From Cellvibrionales bacterium (GTDB taxonomy: Bacteria; Pseudomonadota; Gammaproteobacteria; Pseudomonadales; DT-91), in NCBI GenBank assembly GCA_026708525.1, contig JAPOUS010000074.1, forward strand, positions 1,162 through 34,366: DNA of 33,205 nt, read 5' to 3'. The notes beneath the pieces were generated by a model. The model was not told the origin of the DNA. It made no database searches and saw only the letters and a list, made by a program, of their open reading frames with translations. The translations under genes were made by a program, and so were the position numbers. Below are positions 24,326 through 33,205 of this stretch, in pieces. Every line of letters starts with the position of its first letter. Position 1 is the first letter of the stretch.

Positions 24326-26025
24326 TTAATGAGTCGGGTAGAGGTCAGCTAACTTGTTCTTCTTGTCTTTGGTGCCTAACGAAAAAATGTTGATGAGCTG
24401 GTTGCTGTCGAGCAAAATCGATTGCTGCTCATAGTCGGCTTTTTCAAGCTGTTGTAAAATATGTCGGGTTTCCGTATCAGGATAGAGCCGTTGAATATCT
24501 GACAGGGAGGCAATATCTTTTTTTCCTGTTGACGCTTTGATTGCGGCGATTAATGCTTGTTTAATTGCCTTAGGGTTTTGTTTTTTGCAGGCTGAGGATA
24601 ATGTGTCTTGCCAGTGTGAACTTGATTGATTATTGGCTGTTGGCTTTTGAGAAACCGGTGTTTTTTTACGAGTGAATAGCCATAGGCATAACAATAATAA
24701 TCCTGCATTTATGAACGCAGAAAGATAAAACAATGGCTGATAAGGTGAAGGTGTCACCACTGGGTTGTTGTCTATTGTTGAGGCCGCAGGTGGGGTTTCT
24801 TCAGGAATTGCCGATAGCGGTTGAAGAGTTGGTTCAACAGGGGGTATCTCGGCGTTAGGTTTAATGTTGATGTTTTTTGCCGGAAGCTCGGCTGTTTTAA
24901 ATGATTGAGTGGCAATGTCCCACCATTGGATTTCAATGGTAGGAAAAACAATGGTGCCCGCTTTATTTGGCACTATGGCAAATTTTTCTTTACGTATACC
25001 AATAATGCCATTTTCATTTTGGTGATTGTCTAGTTCAGGTTTTTCTAGATAAAGCTTATAATTAGGTGATTCTTTAATGTGTAATGAGGGAAGTTGTTCA
25101 CTCGAAAGTCCAAGTGCAGATAAGGTAATTTCGCCTGTGATGGATTCTCCCACTTTGGCCTGGTTTAGGTCAGATAACCATTTATCTTTAATAATCACAG
25201 ATTGTGCAGGTAACCATTCATCTTGAGCTTGCTGAGGGATAGGTAATACCTTAAAGCTCACGCTATTGGATCGAATATTAATACGTTTGCCTGAATTAAA
25301 AAATGATCCAAACCCTGCCGTACGGCCATCAGGGATGAGGCCTGTGGCTCGAACAGGAGGGATCGATAGCTGGCCACTGGCTTTAGCAAAGAGTGCGTAA
25401 GTTATCTCGTACGTTGTGTAGGGGACACCCCCTAGATTTCTTTGATAGGTGTCTTTATTAAGTTCTTTAACATTCAGGTTATCGACCTCAATTGGAGAAA
25501 GTTGCACATTGGTTAGCTGGATGGCGCTATTGATTTTTAATGTGAGTAAGATTTGCTCGTCAATGTAGGCTTCTTTTTTATCAAGGCTCAGTTCGATAAA
25601 AACATCCTGTAAATCACCGGCATCTGGATCATTATTAGGCTCTGAAACTTTGATTTGTAAAGGTTTCGATGCGCCTGTTGAGATGCTGAGTGCCGGTATC
25701 GTCAATAAACCCACACCCTTAGGTGAAAGCAATAACGTGGTTTTGTAGCTGCTGGAGCATTTGAAATTGACGCAAGATGTTTCAGAAGATCGCCCTAAAT
25801 TTTCGATTGAAAAATGCTGTTTTAATTGGTTAATGAATGTGCTCGGAATATCTTCATCTTTATCAAGGCTAACCGTTAATTCAACAGACTCGTTACTGGC
25901 AATATGTTGCCTTGATAATGAAACACTGGGCGCACTGATTGCCATTTGGGCAAATACGCTGATCATCACTAACCACAGACTGATGCTTAGGGTATAAAAG
26001 GGTTTGAGCGTCGTTATACCTTGCT

Positions 26026-26032
<7 letters not shown>
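24326..26032 (-). CDS. batD: BatD-like membrane protein (BatD domain)
   Basis: A 568-residue envelope protein of the Bat (Bacteroides aerotolerance) type operon. It has an N-terminal signal or anchor (LSISLWLVMISVFAQMAISA) followed by the BatD pattern PSVSLSRQHIASNESVELTVSL, a tandem of beta-sandwich modules (QVELSL... here DVFIELSLDKKEAYIDEQILLTLKI and TYEITYALFAKASGQLSIPPV), a Pro/Thr linker near 400-430, one transmembrane helix about 433-453 (FYLSAFINAGLLLLCLWLF) and a cytoplasmic helical tail. Family role is poorly defined: envelope stress or chaperone-like action with the VWA proteins. It overlaps the upstream gene by 7 bp and ends the operon at a terminator. Confidence 0.85.
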
Positions 26033-27899
<1,867 letters not shown>

Positions 27900-27900
<1 letters not shown>

Positions 27901-28892
27901 TAGTTCGCCTCCTCAGGTTGTTGTTTGCGGGGTGTTGAGTTGCGTGCTGTTGACCGAAGCGTTATTCCTTGGGATATCACTCCCAATAATAAAAAGGCGA
28001 GTGCAAAACCCAAAGGCCAATAAAAGACAGCTCTTTGTGGTCTGAATACTTCGGCTTCTTGTTCAACGGGTTCCATTTTATTGATCAGCTCATAAATTTC
28101 GAGCAACTCTTGGCTATTTCTGGCGCGGAAAAACGCAGCATTTGTGGTTTTAGCAATGTCTGCCAAGGTTTTTTCATCTAATGGGTAGCGAGATCGTGGG
28201 TGCCCCAATGCAATCGTGTAGATTTTAATGTGTGTTTTTTTAGCAAAGTTGGCTGCTTCTAGAGGCTCGGCAGTACCGGTATTATTGACGCCATCGCTTA
28301 ATAAAATTATCACTCGGTGGCTTTCTGGGCGGTCTTTTAGTTTTTGTATACCAAGGCCTATGGCATCACCAATGGCGGTGCCATCACCTGCAAATCCAAT
28401 TTGTGCTTCGTTTAAAAAGGTTTTAACGGTTTGAATATCATAGGTTAAGGGGGCTTGTATATGCGCTGTGCCGCCATAAAGTATTAATCCAATGCGATCC
28501 CCTTGGCGCTTGGATAAAAAATCATCGACGACTAATTTTGTCGCTGTTAATCGGTCAACACGTCGCCCTTCGATTACCATATCTCGCTCTTGCATACTGC
28601 CTGAAATATCAACGGCTAGCATCAAATCTCGACCTGTGGCGGGTAGAGAAATAGGGTCGCCATAATGCACAGGGTTGGCTAATGCAATAATGAAGCTTAT
28701 CCAAAAGGCAATCAGCATAATACTTTTAAAGCGATTCGATGCCGGTTGGCCCTCAAGATCATGAAAAGCATGCTCGGCTAATTGTGGCATATAAAGCGGC
28801 ATAATTTGCTGCTTTGCTTTCGGCAAAAATCTAAATATAGCCAAGGGCAATGGCAATAAAAGAAAGACATAAGGCCAGATAAAGGTCATCAT
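27900..28892 (-). CDS. batA: BatA-like von Willebrand A domain membrane protein
   Basis: A 330-residue inner-membrane protein with a VWA domain between membrane helices (about 4-20 and 57-73 at the N-terminus, 296-316 at the C-terminus). The MIDAS metal site is canonical: AVDISGSMQERDM (DxSxS), with a GDGTAIGDAIGLG loop supplying the Thr and LLSDGVNN the Asp. The VWA domain therefore can bind a divalent cation and a partner protein. Family members work with MoxR ATPases in envelope maturation or stress. It overlaps the upstream DUF4381 gene by 4 bp and touches batB. Confidence 0.9.
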
Positions 28893-29356
28893 AATTTATG
28901 GTGCTTAATCCAATGGCTAACACGGTTTATTAGGGTCTCAATAGGCAGGGTTTGGTTCGGGTTTGCTTGATAGCGGCTTTCTGTGAGTAACCTGACTTCA
29001 TCATCATTCATGGTTTGTTTGAGTAAGGTTTGAAAGGCTTGCGTATTGCTCAATGCAGCCTGTGCTGAATCGTTACCTGAGGCTTTTATGGTGCGTTTGA
29101 TTACATCTACTAATTGGTTAATGGCTAACGCATCCGATGTGTTTGTAAGCACGAGTTGCTTGAGTAGTGCTAATGCTTGCTGACGATACTTATTGCGTTT
29201 TTTATACTGTATCAATAAATACGTGATACCTGCTAAAAAAACCAAGCCCAAAAGGGCTAGTGTCCACCAGCCTGGAGCAAGCGGCCAAACACCGATCGAT
29301 TCCGGTAGATGAATATCTTTGAGTTGACTGAGCAGCGCATCATCAGGGCTCTGCAT
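28889..29356 (-). CDS. DUF4381 family membrane protein of the Bat operon
   Basis: A 155-residue protein with one transmembrane helix at about 26-47 (PGWWTLALLGLVFLAGITYLLI). The start LKDIHLPESIGVWPLAPGWW is the DUF4381 signature (LxDIHLPxxxSWWPLAPGWW). The rest is a cytoplasmic helical domain rich in Gln and Asn (LVDVIKRTIKAS). DUF4381 genes lie between DUF58 and VWA genes in many proteobacterial moxR operons. Function is unknown; an adaptor in the complex is likely. Starts and stops overlap by 1 and 4 bp with its neighbours. Confidence 0.88.
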   Translation of the reverse strand: MQSPDDALLSQLKDIHLPESIGVWPLAPGWWTLALLGLVFLAGITYLLIQYKKRNKYRQQALALLKQLVLTNTSDALAINQLVDVIKRTIKASGNDSAQAALSNTQAFQTLLKQTMNDDEVRLLTESRYQANPNQTLPIETLINRVSHWIKHHKL

Positions 29357-30306
29357 TACTTGCCTCTCCTTGATGTACTAAAATATTGATGGAGAACGGT
29401 TAAAGGTTCGTCCGCTGTGCTGACAGGAATCATAGGAATAAAATGCTGCCCCAAAAGGCCTTTCAACTGGTGTGAAAAAGCCCGAGACTGCTCATGGTAG
29501 TCTGTTTGTGTTTTTTGATTGTTGGCATTAAAAAAGGCGGTTTTTTCACCATCACTGACATGAAAACGGCCCTTAACTGGTAAATGCTCATCTAAAGGAT
29601 CAACGGGTCGTAAAAGAACGCACTCACAATGACGGGCAATGTGATGTAAATAGCCCGAACTTTCGTCGTTTATGTCAAAGCCATCCGTGATAAAATAGAT
29701 TTGTGTGCCGGGTTTAGCTAAACGCTGAATTTCAAGCAGTACTTGATTGATGGAGTATTCGGGTACAGGCTTAAAGCTTTTTAGCTGATGATTGTACTCT
29801 ACAATTTTATTAATAAAGCTTAAGAGAGTATTGCGCTGCCTTTTGGGGCGAATGGATTCTTGTCTTTCATCATTAAAAACTAAGCCGCCCACGCGGTCGC
29901 CATTATGAAAGGCAGCCCAGGCTAACATGGCGGCTATATCTGCTGCGAGTACGGATTTCATTGCGTTTTGTGAGCCAAAAAACATATGCTGGCGCTGATC
30001 AAGTATGATGAATACTTGGCGCTCTTTTTCTTCGCAAAACTGTTTGGTATAGGTATGACCTGAGCGGGCAGAAACACGCCAATCTATCGTGCGGATATCA
30101 TCACCCATTTGGTATGGTCTGACATCCTCAAATTCAATACCTCTGCCTCTTAATTTTGTTTTATAGGGGCCTGCCAGCTGCGAAAGCGCGTTAATATTTT
30201 GCTTTAGTGGTAACTGTTTTGTCAGCAAATAAAAGCTAGCCAGTTGCTCAAAGCTGACGTAAGCACCAAGGCTTCGTAGTGAGGATTGCGATGTGTTGCG
30301 GCGCAT
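29356..30306 (-). CDS. DUF58 domain protein, MoxR-associated
   Basis: A 316-residue protein of the DUF58 family, a degenerate VWA-like fold found next to MoxR ATPases. The family hallmark is GRGIEFEDVRPYQMGDDIRTIDWRVSARSGHTYTKQFCEEKERQVFIILD. No transmembrane helix is visible, so it is cytoplasmic and may link the ATPase to the membrane VWA proteins. It starts 9 bp after moxR and ends on the DUF4381 ATG. Confidence 0.93.
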   Translation of the reverse strand: MRRNTSQSSLRSLGAYVSFEQLASFYLLTKQLPLKQNINALSQLAGPYKTKLRGRGIEFEDVRPYQMGDDIRTIDWRVSARSGHTYTKQFCEEKERQVFIILDQRQHMFFGSQNAMKSVLAADIAAMLAWAAFHNGDRVGGLVFNDERQESIRPKRQRNTLLSFINKIVEYNHQLKSFKPVPEYSINQVLLEIQRLAKPGTQIYFITDGFDINDESSGYLHHIARHCECVLLRPVDPLDEHLPVKGRFHVSDGEKTAFFNANNQKTQTDYHEQSRAFSHQLKGLLGQHFIPMIPVSTADEPLTVLHQYFSTSRRGK

Positions 30307-30315
30307 TAGGTTTTC

Positions 30316-31278
30316 CTATGCAACCGGGACAAGCTGTAAAATTTTGTCGATGACATCATCTTTGGTTAACCCTTCAGCTTGTGCTTCAAAGCTTAAGAGT
30401 AGACGATGGCGCAGAATATCATGGGCAACGGCTTGTACGTCGTCAGGTGAGACATAATCTTTACCTTGCAGCCACGCATGTGCACGCGCGCAGCGATCCA
30501 AGGCTAATGTCGCTCTTGGGCTTACTCCAAATTCAATCAATCGGGCTAAATCGTCGCTGTAAGCTTCTGCCTGTCGTGTGGCAATGATCAGCTGTACGAT
30601 ATACTGTTCAACGGCCTCATTCATATGGAGATTTAGTACTTCTTTGCGTGCACTGAATAAATCATTTTGAGAAAGCGGTGTGAGCGCCTCAGGTTGTTCG
30701 ACGTCTTTATATTCATTGCGAACCAGGGAGAGAATCTTTTGCTCGGCATCAGCGCCAGGGTAGTCGACATTTACATGTAAAAGGAATCGATCCAGTTGTG
30801 CTTCAGGCAAAGGGTAAGTGCCTTCTTGTTCAATCGGGTTTTGGGTTGCCATGACCAAAAATAAATCCGGTAACGGGTAGGTGGTTTTGCCAATGCTAAT
30901 TTGGCGTTCAGCCATGGCTTCAAGTAAAGCAGATTGTACTTTGGCAGGTGCGCGGTTAATTTCATCAGCGAGAATTAATGAATGAAAGATCGGGCCCTGT
31001 TGAAACTCAAAAGTACCGGTTTGTGGGCGGTAAATATCACTGCCGGTAATGTCCCCCGGGAGCAAATCCGGGGTAAATTGAATGCGGTGAAAGCTGCCTT
31101 CAATCGCTTTGGATAATAAGTTAATGGCTTTGGTTTTCGCAAGGCCAGGCGGCCCTTCGACTAATAAATGTCCATCGGCTAATAGTGCGATTAAAAGACG
31201 GTTAATTAATTTTGGCTGGCCAATAATTTGCGAATCAAGCCATGCTTCAAGGGATTGGAAAGTTTCAGAAGGCGTCAT
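30316..31278 (-). CDS. moxR: MoxR-type AAA+ ATPase
   Basis: A 320-residue AAA+ ATPase of the MoxR family, a chaperone-like remodeler acting with VWA proteins. Walker A is GPPGLAKTKA; Walker B and following is LILADEINRAPAKVQSALLEAM; the sensor region is MATQNPIEQEGTYPLPEAQLDRF, all diagnostic. The C-terminal lid has SPRATLALDRCARAHAWLQGKDYVSPDDV. I use ATG 31278 (MTPSETF); the track's start at 31350 adds 24 residues unlike any MoxR. It is the first gene of a six-gene operon on the minus strand, divergent from pyrD. The operon order moxR-DUF58-DUF4381-batA-batB-batD is standard. Confidence 0.94.
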   Translation of the reverse strand: MTPSETFQSLEAWLDSQIIGQPKLINRLLIALLADGHLLVEGPPGLAKTKAINLLSKAIEGSFHRIQFTPDLLPGDITGSDIYRPQTGTFEFQQGPIFHSLILADEINRAPAKVQSALLEAMAERQISIGKTTYPLPDLFLVMATQNPIEQEGTYPLPEAQLDRFLLHVNVDYPGADAEQKILSLVRNEYKDVEQPEALTPLSQNDLFSARKEVLNLHMNEAVEQYIVQLIIATRQAEAYSDDLARLIEFGVSPRATLALDRCARAHAWLQGKDYVSPDDVQAVAHDILRHRLLLSFEAQAEGLTKDDVIDKILQLVPVA

Positions 31279-31456
31279 AGTCGTTTTAAGGTTAATACCG
31301 CGTAAAATCCAAATCTCAGCAATTCTAGCCTCAGCGATGAGGAACTTCAAACACTTAATAAATGACTGAGTGATAAATGCGCGTAGAAAGCATTGTGAAA
31401 TAGAGTACGACCATAAATGGTGGTATTATGCTCACTCCCATTTATCTGGTGTTGTT

Positions 31457-32464
31457 ATGTATTCTGCGATTAGACCGCTGCTTTTTAAATTAGAGGCTGA
31501 AAAAGCTCATGATTTGACGCTTAAATCCATCAAGCTTGCCCATCAACTAAAATTGCTTACTCTCTTTACGCAAAAAATACCGGATAAGCCCAGAACGGTT
31601 ATGGGCATCGATTTTAAAAACCCGGTTGGTCTGGCAGCCGGCCTTGATAAAAATGCCGATTATGTTGAGGCGTTATCTGGGTTAGGTTTTGGTTTTATCG
31701 AAGTGGGGACGGTGACGCCAAGAGCGCAAGAAGGGAATCCAAAGCCTCGACTTTTCAGGCTTGAAGATGAACAAGCCATTATTAATCGCATGGGCTTTAA
31801 TAATAAAGGGTTAAATCATTTGATTCGACAGGTGAATAACCGGAATGACAAGCTAACTCTCGGCATTAATATCGGCAAGAATAAATTAACGCCTAATGAT
31901 AAAGCCATTGATGATTACTTATTGGGTCTTGAGGCTGTCTATCCTTATGCTGATTATGTGACTGTGAATCTCTCTTCACCAAACACACCAGGACTAAGGG
32001 ATTTGCAATTTGGTGAGCCGCTGCGGCATTTACTTGAGCAGTTAAAAACTAAGCAACAAACGTTGGCGACTAATCTAGGCCGCTATGTGCCTATGGTGCT
32101 TAAAGTGGCCCCAGATATGGCTGAAGAAGACATTCGTGATGTGGCAGATGCATTGTTATCTTTTGAGATTGATGGGTTGATAGCAACCAATACGACGATT
32201 ACACGCCCGATTCCTGATAATACCTTACATGGCTGTGAAGCAGGCGGTTTATCCGGTAAACCTTTAATGCCATTGGCAACTCAAGCGATTCAACAGTTTT
32301 ATAGCCATTTGGGGAGTCAAATTCCTATCATCGCCGCAGGTGGTATTACAGAGCCAGTCGATGCACTCAAGAAAATAGAGGCCGGGGCCAGTCTTGTGCA
32401 AATTTATAGCGGGTTGATTTACCAAGGGCCAGATTTGATTAAAGACATTGTTCGAGTGATATGA
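31457..32464 (+). CDS. pyrD: Dihydroorotate dehydrogenase (quinone), class 2
   Basis: PyrD oxidises dihydroorotate to orotate with FMN and passes electrons to quinone at the inner membrane, the fourth step of pyrimidine synthesis. The 335-residue protein from ATG 31457 (MYSAIRPLLFKLEAEKAHDLTL) has the class 2 N-terminal amphipathic helices. NPVGLAAGLDKNADYVEAL and EVGTVTPRAQEGNPKPRLFRL follow. The catalytic Ser loop is NLSSPNTPGLRDLQ, and FMN binding is by AAGGITEPVDA and GASLVQIYSGLIYQGP. The track's start at 31370 is an extension without homology. Length equals E. coli PyrD. It is followed by a hairpin and the convergent rmf, a typical order in Pseudomonas relatives. Confidence 0.97.
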   Translation: MYSAIRPLLFKLEAEKAHDLTLKSIKLAHQLKLLTLFTQKIPDKPRTVMGIDFKNPVGLAAGLDKNADYVEALSGLGFGFIEVGTVTPRAQEGNPKPRLFRLEDEQAIINRMGFNNKGLNHLIRQVNNRNDKLTLGINIGKNKLTPNDKAIDDYLLGLEAVYPYADYVTVNLSSPNTPGLRDLQFGEPLRHLLEQLKTKQQTLATNLGRYVPMVLKVAPDMAEEDIRDVADALLSFEIDGLIATNTTITRPIPDNTLHGCEAGGLSGKPLMPLATQAIQQFYSHLGSQIPIIAAGGITEPVDALKKIEAGASLVQIYSGLIYQGPDLIKDIVRVI

Positions 32465-32601
32465 GTAGTATTTGAGCGGGGAGAAAACGGGGTTTGTCGC
32501 TTAAGAGCCCTATTTACAGAAGCCCTATTTCCAAGAGCCATACCAAAAAGCATGTTTCGACTCTTGGGTTGTTTATGTGGGGTCGTTTTTGTATTTATGC
32601 G

Positions 32602-32620
32602 ACTGCCTTGTTAAGGCAGT
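32602..32620. terminator. Hairpin between convergent pyrD and rmf
   Basis: An 8-bp stem ACTGCCTT with AAGGCAGT and a 3-nt loop, 21 bp from the rmf stop. A T-run (CTGTTTTT) follows on the plus strand after about 12 nt, so it would serve pyrD better than rmf. Confidence 0.5.
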
Positions 32621-32640
32621 AGACGGTTTATCTGTTTTTA

Positions 32641-32847
32641 TTACAGTGCAATTTTATGCAACCCGCCGATTGCGGTGTTGCCTGACCATTGATCTCTTCG
32701 CCCATCACGCCAACCAGACGTCCATTGGTATCGTTTTTCGCTGCCGAAGGTTTCAAAGGGGCAGGCACTTAAGGATTTACCTTTGACACCTGCTTGATAA
32801 CCATGGTGGTAGGCTCTGATTTGAGTATCACGTTTTTGAGTTTTCAT
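32641..32847 (-). CDS. rmf: Ribosome modulation factor
   Basis: RMF binds the 30S subunit in stationary phase and dimerises ribosomes into inactive 100S particles. The 68-residue basic protein matches E. coli RMF: KTQKRDTQIRAYHHGYQAGVKGKSLSACPFETFGSEKRYQWTSGWRDGR, versus KRQKRDxxxRAHQRGYQAGIAGRSKEMCPYQT...SQWLGGWREA. It is slightly longer at the C-terminus. AGAGGA lies 7 nt before the ATG. It is convergent with pyrD. The long, A+T-rich leader upstream suggests complex transcriptional or RNA control, as known in E. coli where ppGpp activates it. Confidence 0.93.
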   Translation of the reverse strand: MKTQKRDTQIRAYHHGYQAGVKGKSLSACPFETFGSEKRYQWTSGWRDGRRDQWSGNTAIGGLHKIAL

Positions 32848-33205
32848 TTATAATCCTCTTTTTCTTGGAAGAGAATGTCGAGAAGGTATTGACGCCTTAG
32901 GACTCGACGGTTTGCAGGACAAAGGCGCACTTTTTAGAGTGTGGGATCGTCGCTTGTGTGGCGATCTGGCTCTTGGCCTGTCGCAAGTTTTTGTTTGATC
33001 CTTTGTGACCTTTGTTCGCTCTGCGGGTAATAGAAAACCACCAAACCAAGGTCGTGTCGAGTTCTTTTTAGTTATTTACGAATCGCTCAATAGAATCTAA
33101 AAATATATAAAAGATAACCAACTGTTTTTTCGTAGGTTTTTTTTCATGCCAAGTTTGACTCAACAGAGTAATTTTTAATGCCCCTAGCTGAAAACGCTTT
33201 TTCTT
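32848..33205. other. Upstream (leader) region of rmf, to window edge
   Basis: No gene is seen in 358 bp on either strand. An imperfect hairpin is present (GTCGAG-AAGG at 32877-32886 with CCTT and CTCGAC at 32895-32908), some 30 nt before the rmf start in the minus-strand transcript. Further out the DNA is A+T-rich (33070-33150) and may hold the promoter. Confidence 0.5.

Overview
The window reads as a chromosomal segment of a gammaproteobacterium. The gene order ppiB-lpxH divergent from glnS-cysS is the arrangement I know from Pseudomonas and its relatives. plsB, two outer-membrane phospholipase A (OMPLA) genes, lpxH, rmf and a class-2 pyrD all indicate a Gram-negative gammaproteobacterium. 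The DNA is moderately A+T-rich. I cannot name a genus.

Left part (1-7092): the 3' end of plsB, cut by the window edge and overlapping an OMPLA gene (pldA). A 26-bp palindrome separates pldA from a convergent small lipoprotein. Next is a minus-strand operon ppiB-lpxH-ketosteroid-isomerase-like gene, divergent from glnS-cysS. The two directions appear to share one palindromic -10 element.

Island (7093-10439): three minus-strand genes that I do not associate with this place. Two encode secreted or exported low-complexity proteins of unknown function. One carries two in-frame minisatellites: 11 x 9 bp coding RDT/SDT and 7 x 15 bp coding VDAGL. A classical short-chain dehydrogenase lies between them.

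F420 operon (10440-15862, plus strand): npdG-cofE-cofD-cofC-fbiC, tightly packed or overlapping. It contains every conserved step of coenzyme F420 assembly plus an F420:NADP oxidoreductase. FbiC is a CofG-CofH fusion. CofE is a single domain without the FMN reductase domain of actinobacterial FbiB, which bears on which phospho-donor is used. This is the most notable system in the window, because F420 synthesis is uncommon in Gammaproteobacteria.

Middle (15868-24268): a DUF2721 membrane protein divergent from a DEAD-box RNA helicase; an MMPL/RND exporter and a TPR protein on the minus strand; a second OMPLA gene broken only by a 9-T run inside its signal-peptide codons, which makes it a candidate phase-variable gene; a cysteine-dioxygenase-like cupin with its own terminator; and a stand-alone MEKHLA-domain protein.

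Right part (24326-33205): a complete minus-strand MoxR-DUF58-DUF4381-BatA-BatB/TPR-BatD operon with overlapping or abutting genes, whose envelope products carry von Willebrand A domains. It is divergent from pyrD. pyrD is convergent with rmf, and the window ends in the rmf leader.

I saw no tRNA, rRNA, CRISPR array, insertion sequence or prophage gene.
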